64,000 bases of DNA from Ectocarpus siliculosus (taxonomy: Eukaryota > Sar > Phaeophyceae > Ectocarpales > Ectocarpaceae): NCBI GenBank assembly GCA_000310025.1, contig FN649741.1, forward strand, positions 4,339,521 to 4,403,520, in the 5' to 3' direction. Below, piece by piece: positions 35,058 through 43,042 of the stretch; positions within the stretch are counted from its first letter, which is position 1; every line of letters starts with the position of its first letter. The position numbers and the translations under genes were made by a program. Below the pieces are notes generated by a model. It saw only the letters and a list, made by a program, of their open reading frames with translations, was not told where the DNA came from and ran no database searches.

Positions 35058-35378
35058 ATGCCGTCGGCGGTGCACGAGATTAACACGGCTTTCAACCAGC
35101 GCCTCAAACCTGTGGCCGGTCTCGGTGCTGCTAGACCCGTGAACCCGTTCGCCTCCACGGGGGTGCAGACTTCGCGAACGAAGCGCGACGAGATGAAGGT
35201 CAGGTCGTCCGTCACGCTGCCCGGAACTCTGGGTTCTCAATACAAGGGGAGAGTATTCGACACCAAAAACGACGACTCTGTGCGTTTGGATACATACACG
35301 ATTGCCGAGAATCCGAAAAGGAACATCACAATGCACTCGACATCGCGACTAGAAGTCGAACACACGAGAGAACGATAG
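35058..35378 (+). CDS. Unknown protein (106 residues)
   Basis: From the ATG at 35058 (MPSAVHEINTAFNQRLKPVA). No membrane segment. It is basic with beta-like segments (SSVTLPGTLGSQYKGRVFDT). Not recognised. It overlaps no other supported gene and follows the membrane protein gene by 40 bases. Confidence 0.5.
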   Translation: MPSAVHEINTAFNQRLKPVAGLGAARPVNPFASTGVQTSRTKRDEMKVRSSVTLPGTLGSQYKGRVFDTKNDDSVRLDTYTIAENPKRNITMHSTSRLEVEHTRER

Positions 35379-35439
35379 TCTTCACGTTTTGTCTTTCCCA
35401 ATTATTTTGATTGCGAGTTAGCAACACGACCAGACACCA

Positions 35440-35718
35440 ATGTGGTCTTCCAAAGAAGTGCTCTTCATTTCGATCGCCACAGGGTTCGTCTTCTGTTTCG
35501 CGACAATATATGCGCAGAATGCAATGTCAAGATACGTGAATCACTGCGTCGCCGAGAAAACGGCAGCAAACCCTTTGATCGGCATGGGGCTGGTGTCGAA
35601 GCCATCGCAACAGCAGCGCGTACAGCAAAACGTACTAGTCAGCGATCATGCAAGCGTCGCTGACATCCACAGCCCGCCCCCAGGTTCGGGGGCCCGGTGG
35701 ACCCCCTTGTCTACGTGA
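35440..35718 (+). CDS. Small membrane protein (92 residues)
   Basis: Starts MWSSKEVLFISIATGFVFCF, a single N-terminal helix, followed by a Gln-rich linker (SKPSQQQRVQQNV) and a Pro-rich end. Its 3' end overlaps by eight bases with the convergent gene at 35711. Confidence 0.5.
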   Translation: MWSSKEVLFISIATGFVFCFATIYAQNAMSRYVNHCVAEKTAANPLIGMGLVSKPSQQQRVQQNVLVSDHASVADIHSPPPGSGARWTPLST

Positions 35719-36007
35719 GAACAAGGCTTTTTGCCTGATTTCTTTTGTCGTTAGGCTTATGGTGCCGCACCGATCGACTCCTTCCTTCTTCCAGGAGCTT
35801 AGCGTTGAAAATATGGTCTTTGAGCTTGGATATTTCCACACTGTGCTTATCGCAGTCCACGTTGTTATTGACGATGTCCACGTTGTTGTTGAGGACGGAC
35901 TTGCGCAGCGCGGCTACATCGGTCTCTAACCCTCCAAGCCTCTGTTTGATGGACCGGACGCTTTCCGCCAACTCAAGCAAAAGACTGTGCGAGATCTCGT
36001 TTCCCAT
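35711..36007 (-). CDS. Probable N-myristoylated coiled-coil protein (98 residues)
   Basis: From the ATG at 36007 the protein begins MGNEISHSLLLELAESVRSI. Gly at position 2 and Ser at position 6 fit the N-myristoylation consensus. Residues 10-65 have a heptad pattern (IKQRLGGLETDVAALRKSVL, VEISKLKDHIF), with a repeated NNNVDIVNNNVD. The C-terminus is basic. It is likely anchored to a membrane by its lipid, perhaps inside the virion. An upstream ATG is not used because the next in-frame start is non-standard. Confidence 0.55.
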   Translation of the reverse strand: MGNEISHSLLLELAESVRSIKQRLGGLETDVAALRKSVLNNNVDIVNNNVDCDKHSVEISKLKDHIFNAKLLEEGRSRSVRHHKPNDKRNQAKSLVLT

Positions 36008-36139
36008 TTCGGTGTGAATGGATACCAATATAATAAAAAACTACATATATTCCAAAGGTAATAAGTTACCAAAACCATGACTATCGCGATTTATTTTATT
36101 TACTCACTGTAGTATCAACGCGCCTACCGCCGCTCACCA

Positions 36140-37408
36140 ATGTCTCTACAGTTTGAATTAAAGTCTGCGTTTTCGGTGAAAATATCGTGGGACTCCTTCA
36201 ATGAGTCGGACACGTACACGGTGCAGTGGACGCAGTCATCAGTGCAAAAGAAGACAACGGTTTCTTCATCCGCCATCGCTCTGGTCAACCTTGAGCCGGA
36301 CACATCGTACGACGTGCGCGTTACATCGGCATCATCCAGCACCGTTCTCTCGGATGGCTTCCAGACATGGTCTCTCGAAGATCCTCACCTTGAAAACCTC
36401 TACACAAGCGTACGGTTGGAGGACGGCACATACGATGCCACCCAGTTCGACAAGAGCGTGCACGACGTGTTCCTCAAATACTTTAACAATATTGTTCAAA
36501 ACGGCGACACCATCTACGCATCCGTCATTCTGAAAGGGGCGCCCAAAAACATCGAGACGAGAGCCGTGACCGAAGGCTCTACAACCGACGTCGCGGGTGA
36601 CCAGAATCTGTTCCTCCCCTTCAGCAAGGACTCCGGTAGCGCCCAAATCGTCACTCTGAGCAACTCGGTCCCGATCGAAGATGTCGAGGCAACTTCTGTA
36701 TCTGATGTCGCAGTGGCACAGGACCTGGGTGGTGCTGTAGAGCTCCTCTACACACCAGAAAGTGACACATTCACCATTGGGAACAACGTGTATGGCGTCG
36801 GAGACAAGTTCAATCTCTTCGGGAAGATGGTGACGGTGGCAGACGGTTCGATCGTACTTGTATTCGAGGACACCGTGGCCAAGGTTTACCCCTTCACGAC
36901 CACCACGGCTTCCAACGTTGTTGGCACACTCGGTTCTCAGTTTGCCAAGAACTATACCTGCAACGTGATGAATGTCGTCGGATCGAAGACGACGGGAGCA
37001 TCTGGCGAGACATACTCTTCATCATGGGTTTACGATACGGCAGCGGACACCATCGCCGAAGCTACTCGCATCGTACACACAATCGACGAGGATAGCGCGA
37101 ACGGCACTATCTCCATCGGCGTCCGGCACACCGACGCCAACTCAAACACTTTCATCGAGCCGGTCGTCGCATGCGCGTCGGGATCGACGACCATCAGCGC
37201 ACAAGACGATTCGGACAACACCGTCTCCACCACGATCGACCCAACTGGAATTTCGTTCGACACGGATGACGCATGCATCTACTTTGGAGCCGCGCAAAAG
37301 TTCCGCATCATTTTCCGTGACGGCACGCCTTCCACCCTGGCGATCGAATCGTACGATGCCGACTCCGGCACGTACATGACTCGGTCGGAGTTCAGCGACT
37401 CTAGCTAA
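36140..37408 (+). CDS. FnIII-domain protein with fibre-type C-terminal module
   Basis: 422 residues. Residues 1-75 are FnIII-like (FELKSAFSVKISWDSF, then LEPDTSYDVRVTSASSS). The middle (100-360) is Ser/Thr/Val-rich and beta-strand-like, as in fibre shafts. The last 50 residues (ACIYFGAAQKFRIIFRDG, LAIESYDADSGTYMTRSEF) match the C-terminal module of the two fibre-like proteins at 40242 and 54747. Probable particle surface protein. It shares the N-terminal domain type with 12877. Confidence 0.7.
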   Translation: MSLQFELKSAFSVKISWDSFNESDTYTVQWTQSSVQKKTTVSSSAIALVNLEPDTSYDVRVTSASSSTVLSDGFQTWSLEDPHLENLYTSVRLEDGTYDATQFDKSVHDVFLKYFNNIVQNGDTIYASVILKGAPKNIETRAVTEGSTTDVAGDQNLFLPFSKDSGSAQIVTLSNSVPIEDVEATSVSDVAVAQDLGGAVELLYTPESDTFTIGNNVYGVGDKFNLFGKMVTVADGSIVLVFEDTVAKVYPFTTTTASNVVGTLGSQFAKNYTCNVMNVVGSKTTGASGETYSSSWVYDTAADTIAEATRIVHTIDEDSANGTISIGVRHTDANSNTFIEPVVACASGSTTISAQDDSDNTVSTTIDPTGISFDTDDACIYFGAAQKFRIIFRDGTPSTLAIESYDADSGTYMTRSEFSDSS

Positions 37409-37446
37409 ATCGCAGATTAAATATATGCTGAAAAGCAATAATAGAT

Positions 37447-37725
37447 ATGATTCAATTTGTCCTGGCCGTGGTTGGCTACCTGCTGCTCGTGCGTGCTTTC
37501 TTTGATAGAGGCGTTGCTCCGGTCGGCAAGCGCCTACAGAAGAACATCATTCCTCTTCCGAAGAATTCCATAGACGCAGTTTGTTTGTTTGCATCGATGC
37601 TGTACCCGATGATGGCCTTCGTGCAAGCCCGAAAGTCAGACTGGAGCCTGGGCGAGTCGAAGGGCGCCATGGCGGTAGTTGCGGGCGTTTGCCTGGGGAT
37701 GGTTTCAAGCGTCGAAGAGGGATAG
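37447..37725 (+). CDS. Small two-helix membrane protein (92 residues)
   Basis: Starts MIQFVLAVVGYLLLVRAFFD. There are two or three hydrophobic segments (the first at residues 3-19, then DAVCLFASMLYPMMAFV and GAMAVVAGVCLGMVSS). Family not recognised; it looks like a small virion membrane protein. Confidence 0.55.
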   Translation: MIQFVLAVVGYLLLVRAFFDRGVAPVGKRLQKNIIPLPKNSIDAVCLFASMLYPMMAFVQARKSDWSLGESKGAMAVVAGVCLGMVSSVEEG

Positions 37726-37826
37726 TCCTGGAACTGTGCTGTGTTAGACAGGGAAAATAAACTCTGATTACGCACGCTTCCCGGCTTTTTTTATCTTGTA
37801 CCTTGAATATACCGCAAATTAAACCA

Positions 37827-38195
37827 ATGACTCTCTCTTCAAACGTCGGTTCGCGGGCGCAGGTAATGCACGGCACTGCAAAGAAAACATCCGGTGGTCT
37901 GGAGAAGGCGGATCTGGCGTACAATAAGAGCGGTTCCATTGTTTCAAAAAAGAAGTCCGTCGAAGCCAAGAAATCTGAGAACGGCCTCCTGAAGCTATGG
38001 CGCAGAGCGATGCAAGAAGTGTCCTCGTCTCCAATGTACAAAGACAAGTTCGTCAAGCCCAAGCGAGGCTCGGTAGTACACGCGAAAGTTTTCGCGGAGT
38101 ACGAGCGTCTCGTTCGCGAAAAATATGGTGCAACACACGATGTCCAAAAGTTGACCGTCGACGGGATCACCAAGATGGTGATCGACGAGAGCTGA
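37827..38195 (+). CDS. Short basic NCLDV-type protein (122 residues)
   Basis: From the ATG at 37827 (MTLSSNVGSRAQVMHGTAKK). The block KTSGGLEKADLAYNKSGSIV followed by SKKKSVEAKK, then LLKLWRRAMQEV, is to my memory the signature of a small basic protein found across many NCLDVs (xTxGGLxKxDLxxNKxGxIVSKK). Its function is not established as far as I know. High basic charge suggests nucleic acid or virion-core binding. Confidence 0.6.
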   Translation: MTLSSNVGSRAQVMHGTAKKTSGGLEKADLAYNKSGSIVSKKKSVEAKKSENGLLKLWRRAMQEVSSSPMYKDKFVKPKRGSVVHAKVFAEYERLVREKYGATHDVQKLTVDGITKMVIDES

Positions 38196-38208
38196 ATAAA
38201 AATTGAAT

Positions 38209-38844
38209 TTAAAACAACCCCATTTTTCTCCGTGATCTGTTCACAAGACCCTCGGCCTCGGCCACCGCTACTCCGGCAACTGATGCCAGTACTTTCTGCG
38301 GAACGGTGTCCGAAATGCGCCACACAACTCTGTCGTCCGTGATGAACAGGGAGTCGTGTAACTCGTGCTCCATGACAACCGACGCACCCACTCGAGCCAG
38401 CAAACTATGCAAGCGAAATACATCTAGACACTTTTCGGTGTGAACTCGAAACACGCTGAAGTCATGGGCCAACGCGGTGATATGTGTTGTCGCCATCCCC
38501 GATGCTTTGATGACAGCACGGAGTGTGGCCGCCTCGTCATCACCATTCCCGTTGTCGCCGTCGGCACCAACATGAACAGAGCATGTCTTCACCACGTCGA
38601 TGTGATCGGACCCTAAAAGAGTAATGGTCTTGTTGGCCGTCTTGTGAAAGACCATGATGGCCCTACGCTCATCGATAAACTTCACGCCTTCCACTTTGGT
38701 TTTGATGTCCTTCCACGCCAACCTGTTGGAAAGCCGAATGGTCTTGCACGTCTTGACCAGGGAAACCATTTTGCTGGGTGCCGCGGAGTATGTGATGAGG
38801 TGTGGCGATGTGCGGGTCTGGCACGCAAATGATTGCATACACAT
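38209..38844 (-). CDS. Unknown protein (211 residues)
   Basis: The longest frame begins at 38844 (MCMQSFACQ); an internal ATG at 38769 (MVSLVKTCKTIRL) may be the true start, as the folded-looking part begins there. The text TCKTIRLSNRLAWKDIK and IMVFHKTANKTITLLG alternates strands and helices in a two-part layout that recalls the TBP fold, but key TBP residues are not evident and I do not assign it. Divergent from the thioredoxin-like gene. Confidence 0.5.
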   Translation of the reverse strand: MCMQSFACQTRTSPHLITYSAAPSKMVSLVKTCKTIRLSNRLAWKDIKTKVEGVKFIDERRAIMVFHKTANKTITLLGSDHIDVVKTCSVHVGADGDNGNGDDEAATLRAVIKASGMATTHITALAHDFSVFRVHTEKCLDVFRLHSLLARVGASVVMEHELHDSLFITDDRVVWRISDTVPQKVLASVAGVAVAEAEGLVNRSRRKMGLF

Positions 38845-38877
38845 AAAAATTATATTTCCAATATATTACAAACCCAG

Positions 38878-39147
38878 ATGTCGATTCCCATCCCGGCTGC
38901 CCAGAAGCCCATCCAGCTTTATCTGTGGTCAAAATGTGGCTTCTGCACAAAGCAGATACGCGTGCTCTCGTCAATGGACGGTGAGATGCAGGACTGGTTC
39001 AATCGTAACGTCGCGGTGACCACGGTGGATGATCCCAAGAGATATCCAATGGTTAGAGGATATCCGTTTTGGGTGCTGAGCGGGAGGCCATCGCCCGGCT
39101 TCAAGACTATGGGAGAAATCGTGTCCATGAGACATATCGCTCCGTGA
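38878..39147 (+). CDS. Thioredoxin/glutaredoxin-like protein with CxxC
   Basis: 89 residues from the ATG at 38878 (MSIPIPAAQKPIQLYLWSKC). The active-site motif is KCGFCTKQIR near residue 20, followed by VTTVDDPKRYPMVRGYPFWV with a probable cis-Pro, then a short helix. The length is that of a minimal thioredoxin fold. Many NCLDVs encode thiol oxidoreductases that form disulfides in virion proteins in the cytosol. A second thioredoxin-like protein is at 47255. Confidence 0.7.
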   Translation: MSIPIPAAQKPIQLYLWSKCGFCTKQIRVLSSMDGEMQDWFNRNVAVTTVDDPKRYPMVRGYPFWVLSGRPSPGFKTMGEIVSMRHIAP

Positions 39148-39191
39148 TCGTCCTGAGAACAAGTTAAAATATTTGCGTATTCTTAGAGTTG

Positions 39192-40163
39192 ATGAAGTAC
39201 GAATATACTTGGAACCATCTCCTTCTACTTGCAAAGGTGTGTGGAAAAACCGACGACGACGACAGCGTGACGGCCTCATGGGTGCAAATCACCGAGGAAC
39301 ACAACAAGCAGACTTTCCCGTTCACCCTCTGGCCTCTGACGTACAGAACGTGCGAAGTGACTACTTCTCCCGCGATGTGCACACCAGTTCAGGTTCGAAC
39401 AACGGACTACACTGTCAAGGTGTTCAAGGCCAACGAAGTCGTCATTGTCTGCATCCAAGACAGTTTCCAAGACAGTTCGCGTGGTAGCGTGTGCAGTCAC
39501 CCATGTCTTGCAGAATTTGATGGTGATGGTCATACAGGGTCGGGATCCGATTTCTTGTCGAGCGATGCTGAAAATCACGTCGACAAGCACTCTCTGTCCA
39601 AAACCGAGCCCCTTCTTTCGTGCCACGTGGCCCATTGCTACAACCGGATGAAAGCAAAAGTGAATGATGTAATCTACGACATACAGGACAACGTTGAGTG
39701 TGTTATATGCACAGGTTACGGTGAAGCTGCCGCGATGGCTTCTTGTGTGGCATGTGACATGAGCCGGTCGTATGAGGCGGAGAAAGAGTTCCTGGGTCTA
39801 GAAACAACACGAGTGCTTGTTGACTTTGTAGGGTTTTCAGACGGTATCGTCGCATCTCCCACGTACTGGAAGCAAAACAGCGTGTCCATCGATAAGTATA
39901 TACTGGTCGTATTCGAAGGCCAGGCATCAGCGACAACTTCAGTGGCTAACCTCGTTGCGAACCCACATTCCTTGCGCGTGACTATCGATGCATTTCCAGC
40001 GAATCCCCCCGCCATGTCTCGGTCGATGTCCGTGTTGGCCAAACTCAGGGATAAAACCAAGAGGGAAAGAAAAACGAAACAGCCAAAGCAGTTAGCGCGA
40101 CGTATATCCGAATATATTATAGCATTGAACAACAAAGTAAATATACAAGCGACATCGAATTGA
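39192..40163 (+). CDS. Class 3 lipase-like alpha/beta protein
   Basis: 323 residues from the ATG at 39192. The order VIVCIQDSFQDS, VECVICTGYGEAAAMASCVA, CDMSRSYEAE, then RVLVDFVGFSDGIVASPTYW fits a class 3 lipase domain, in which a nucleophile elbow is followed by an Ala-rich helix and a TFG/PRVG-like segment. I do not see a canonical GxSxG elbow, so I make no claim of activity. The C-terminus is Lys/Arg rich. The role is unknown. Confidence 0.5.
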   Translation: MKYEYTWNHLLLLAKVCGKTDDDDSVTASWVQITEEHNKQTFPFTLWPLTYRTCEVTTSPAMCTPVQVRTTDYTVKVFKANEVVIVCIQDSFQDSSRGSVCSHPCLAEFDGDGHTGSGSDFLSSDAENHVDKHSLSKTEPLLSCHVAHCYNRMKAKVNDVIYDIQDNVECVICTGYGEAAAMASCVACDMSRSYEAEKEFLGLETTRVLVDFVGFSDGIVASPTYWKQNSVSIDKYILVVFEGQASATTSVANLVANPHSLRVTIDAFPANPPAMSRSMSVLAKLRDKTKRERKTKQPKQLARRISEYIIALNNKVNIQATSN

Positions 40164-40184
40164 ATCAAAAATTGTACCCATTTT

Positions 40185-40197
40185 GAAAATAAAAATG
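40185..40197 (+). promoter_or_regulatory. Candidate late-type promoter
   Basis: GAAAATAAAAATG is followed by TTGCGCTAGCT, about 45 bases before the fibre gene start at 40242. A closely similar string (AAAATAAAATGTTGCGTGAG) precedes the gene at 43043 by the same distance. Confidence 0.4.
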
Positions 40198-40241
40198 TTG
40201 CGCTAGCTCTAACCAACTTCGGTGTTTGCAGCATCAATATC

Positions 40242-41888
40242 ATGTCGACCGATATCATTGACCTGGCTCAGTATGGTAACGTGAGGGGTCGTGACGTGTT
40301 CTCTCGCAATCTTTTTCAGTCCGTGAAGGGTGACGGGTTGACAGCAGCCTCACTGACCCAGAGCTTTTACGGCATCCCGTCGGCCAGCGACACCGAATCC
40401 TCTCTCGCAACGGTAAAGGTGAGCGAGGGTGTCGCCGACGACACCATCGGAACATACACCGTTTGTGTGAACGACGGGACGGCCCTTACCGACATCCTCG
40501 AATTGAGCAATGCTTCCTCCAAAATTACGTCTTCCGCCATCACTCTCGACACTCCCCTCGTACAAACCGACGGCACAATCGAGGCCCCCAAAGTTGTGCA
40601 GCATGCCGACGCCAAAAGCGCAGAAGTTGAGATTGTAGGTGGAGACGGCGCGACGCCTTTGATCAACTTTAACATCGGCGACACGGCTGCTGGTGTACCT
40701 ACGGTATTGTCCGTGTCCGAGACTAGCGCGGACGTGACCGGAGTTTTGAACGTCAATGGAACGGATATCCTGCAAACCATCACCAACGGAAACGCATGGG
40801 AAATCGACGGGACGACCGTCCAATTGAAATCCGAATATCCCCTTGTCAATGTCAACGCTCTCAACGCCTACACGACTTCCGTGGCCCTGGACGTGAACGG
40901 ATCCATCGTCAACCGAGGAAACGACTTCTTCATGTACGACTCGACGGGGCTCGCAAACCTCAGCACCGTGTCTTTCGACAACGCATCAAACTCCTTGGCC
41001 CTCCGAACATCTCTGGCGGACCAGGGTGGTGTCTCGGACTCCATGGTGTTTCAGACGACAAGTGGTGTCAACAACACCTACCTCGACCGTCTCAAGTTCG
41101 AGGGTGGCCTCGGAGACCAGAGCGCAACCTTCAGCAACGTCAACGTTGGCATCGGTGCAGCTCCTTCTGGGACGCACCGCTTCGAGGTCTCGGGAACGTC
41201 TCTCTTGACCGGTGATGCCACCGTGGTGGGCAACGTCGACGTTTCCGGAAACGATTTGGTGAACGTGTCGGACATCACCTCGAGCAACGCTCTGGCCGAG
41301 CAGGCCACCATCGCTCTCACGTCAAGCGCGACTGACCCACAGATCGACTTTGTCCTCGGAGACCTGGCCGGAACACCGACGACGGCCATGACGATCACGG
41401 AGTCCGCCGCTACCGTCAACGTCGCGACGACCGTGACGGACAACCTGACGGTCACCGGAGACTTCACCGTCAACGGAACCACGACCACCGTCAATACCAC
41501 CGAGGTACGCGTCGAGGACAAGGAGATCGACCTCGCCTACAACGCCACGACGCACACCGAGCTCGACCAGGGTGGCTTTACGCTCGGTACAGACGTCACC
41601 GGCATCGTCGTGCCGTCGGTGCTGTACAACCTGGCAGACACTCGCTGGGACTCTTCCATCACGATGAATGTGCCATCGACGAACAAGTTCACCGTAGGTG
41701 GGAACGTCACCGAACTGAGCTCAACCGGTCTCGATGTCAACAGCGATGACGGTGTCATCCACCTTGGCGCCACGAAGCAGTGGCGAATCCGGATGGAAAA
41801 CGACGGCACGAACGACCACCTGTACTTTGAGCACGACGATGATGGAACTCAGACCACATGGCAGACAAAGATGGATATCATGCAGTAG
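40242..41888 (+). CDS. Tail-fibre-like protein with repeated beta segments
   Basis: 548 residues. The N-terminal part (STDIIDLAQYGNVRGRDVFS, SLTQSFYGIPS) is homologous to the protein at 54747. The shaft shows the motif TVTGDFTVNGTTTTVNTTEV followed by VEDKEIDLAYN, which is typical of fibre proteins of tailed phages and of several large algal viruses. LDQGGFTLGTD follows, then the C-terminal module (GVIHLGATKQWRIRMENDG, LYFEHDDDG). Likely a trimeric surface fibre for host binding. Codon use looks optimised (many GTC and ACC), which suits an abundant structural protein. Confidence 0.75.
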   Translation: MSTDIIDLAQYGNVRGRDVFSRNLFQSVKGDGLTAASLTQSFYGIPSASDTESSLATVKVSEGVADDTIGTYTVCVNDGTALTDILELSNASSKITSSAITLDTPLVQTDGTIEAPKVVQHADAKSAEVEIVGGDGATPLINFNIGDTAAGVPTVLSVSETSADVTGVLNVNGTDILQTITNGNAWEIDGTTVQLKSEYPLVNVNALNAYTTSVALDVNGSIVNRGNDFFMYDSTGLANLSTVSFDNASNSLALRTSLADQGGVSDSMVFQTTSGVNNTYLDRLKFEGGLGDQSATFSNVNVGIGAAPSGTHRFEVSGTSLLTGDATVVGNVDVSGNDLVNVSDITSSNALAEQATIALTSSATDPQIDFVLGDLAGTPTTAMTITESAATVNVATTVTDNLTVTGDFTVNGTTTTVNTTEVRVEDKEIDLAYNATTHTELDQGGFTLGTDVTGIVVPSVLYNLADTRWDSSITMNVPSTNKFTVGGNVTELSSTGLDVNSDDGVIHLGATKQWRIRMENDGTNDHLYFEHDDDGTQTTWQTKMDIMQ

Positions 41889-41933
41889 AGTTTCTTAGAC
41901 ATTGCAACGAGGTTCGTTGTAGGTAGATTTTTC

Positions 41934-41948
41934 GAAATAAAAAATATT
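41934..41948 (+). promoter_or_regulatory. Candidate AT-rich promoter
   Basis: GAAATAAAAAATATT lies about 40 bases before the collagen-like gene. Confidence 0.3.
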
Positions 41949-41985
41949 ATCCAATAAATAACTACACCGCTTCAAAGCTCTCATC

Positions 41986-42945
41986 ATGTTTTCTGCAAGG
42001 AAGAATTCTCGTGGTCGCTCGTCCAGGATGGACGTTCGCGCCGTGCGCGCTCATCGCCAACAGCAAGAAGATAAAAAGTCGTCCGCTGCTCCATTTCCCT
42101 CATCTACCGCGAAACCTAAAACTCCAATCGCCTCGACACCCACCGTCCCGACAACCAACGTGCGTGAAATCTTGAAGAAGACGTCGGCCGCAAAGGCGAC
42201 GAAAAGACCCCTGGTCCGTAACGCAGCGGTACAACAAGCCCCTGTACAGATCAGTAAGAGCGAGCTGAAGAGCATTATCGGTGGAACCACTTCTACAGAC
42301 CCCGCGGGACCCGCTGGCGCAGACGGCCTCCCGGGTCCCCCAGGTCCCGCTGGTCCCGCTGGTCCCGCTGGTCCCGCTGGTCCCGCTGGTCCCGCTGGTC
42401 CTGTTGGTCCCGTCGGTCCCGCTGGTGGCACCGGCTCTTCCAATGGAGCCGGTTCTCAGGGCCCGAAGGGGCCGCCAGGTCCCGCCGGCGCCCAAGGTCT
42501 GAAGGGTGCGGTGGGTGCACGCGGCCTCCCTGGGGCCGCTGGACCTGCCGGTGCGACAGGAGCACGTGGCCCTGCTGGAGCCGAGGGGCCCAAAGGACCG
42601 AAAGGAAAAGACGGCATTTCCGTGAAGGGTGTTCCTGGTCCAGCCGGTCCTCTTGGCGTCAAAGGTATCCAGGGGCCAGTTGGTCCCAGGGGACTCGCTG
42701 GACCCGCTGGCGTCGATGGCAAGACGGGTCCGAAGGGTGCCAAGGGTGCAGACGGCTCGACTGGTCCCGCTGGTCCCGCTGGTCCCGCTGGTCCCGCTGG
42801 TCCCGCTGGTCCCGCTAGTTCTAGTTTGGACCTTTCGTCGTTTGGAGTGACGTCCGTCTCCTACATTGGTGCAGGAAAGTGGTCTGTGCAAACTGAAGAC
42901 GGGAAATTCATCGCGTCGTTCAAGAAAGATAACTCCAAGAAATGA
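41986..42945 (+). CDS. Collagen-like repeat protein
   Basis: 319 residues. A basic N-terminal region of about 100 residues (SARKNSRGRSSRMDVRAVRA) leads into Gly-X-Y triplets at residues 104-275, with runs of GPA and one break around GGTGSSNGAGSQ. Charged triplets (GPKGPKGKDG, GVKGIQGPVG) occur between the GPA runs. A 45-residue C-terminal cap (SYIGAGKWSVQTEDGKFIAS) could act as a trimerisation domain. Collagen-like fibres coat several giant viruses. The gene stands between the fibre gene and another structural-looking gene, all with similar promoters. Confidence 0.85.
   Translation: MFSARKNSRGRSSRMDVRAVRAHRQQQEDKKSSAAPFPSSTAKPKTPIASTPTVPTTNVREILKKTSAAKATKRPLVRNAAVQQAPVQISKSELKSIIGGTTSTDPAGPAGADGLPGPPGPAGPAGPAGPAGPAGPAGPVGPVGPAGGTGSSNGAGSQGPKGPPGPAGAQGLKGAVGARGLPGAAGPAGATGARGPAGAEGPKGPKGKDGISVKGVPGPAGPLGVKGIQGPVGPRGLAGPAGVDGKTGPKGAKGADGSTGPAGPAGPAGPAGPAGPASSSLDLSSFGVTSVSYIGAGKWSVQTEDGKFIASFKKDNSKK
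42295..42820 (+). repeat. GGTCCCGCT tandem repeats in the collagen-like gene
   Basis: The 9-base unit GGTCCCGCT (Gly-Pro-Ala) is repeated in two runs, at about 42340-42430 and 42763-42815. These runs are likely to vary in copy number and to be prone to slippage. Confidence 0.85.
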
Positions 42946-42994
42946 TTTATCTTTCAAGATGAACAATAGCTGTCAATCATTGCGTGATTATTCC

Positions 42995-43005
42995 AAAAAT
43001 AAAAT
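42995..43005 (+). promoter_or_regulatory. Candidate late-type promoter
   Basis: AAAAATAAAATG followed by TTGCGTGAGC, about 40 bases before the ATG at 43043; see the similar site at 40185. Confidence 0.4.
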
Positions 43006-43042
43006 GTTGCGTGAGCTTAATTGATATATACCGAAAACCAAA

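Noticed and set aside
38209-38844. TATA-binding protein
   Set aside because: A two-part alternation is suggestive, but I cannot align the conserved TBP residues.
42051-42966. Long minus-strand frames opposite the collagen-like gene
   Set aside because: They are mirror frames of the GGTCCCGCT repeats. The plus frame has the Gly-X-Y logic and a promoter.
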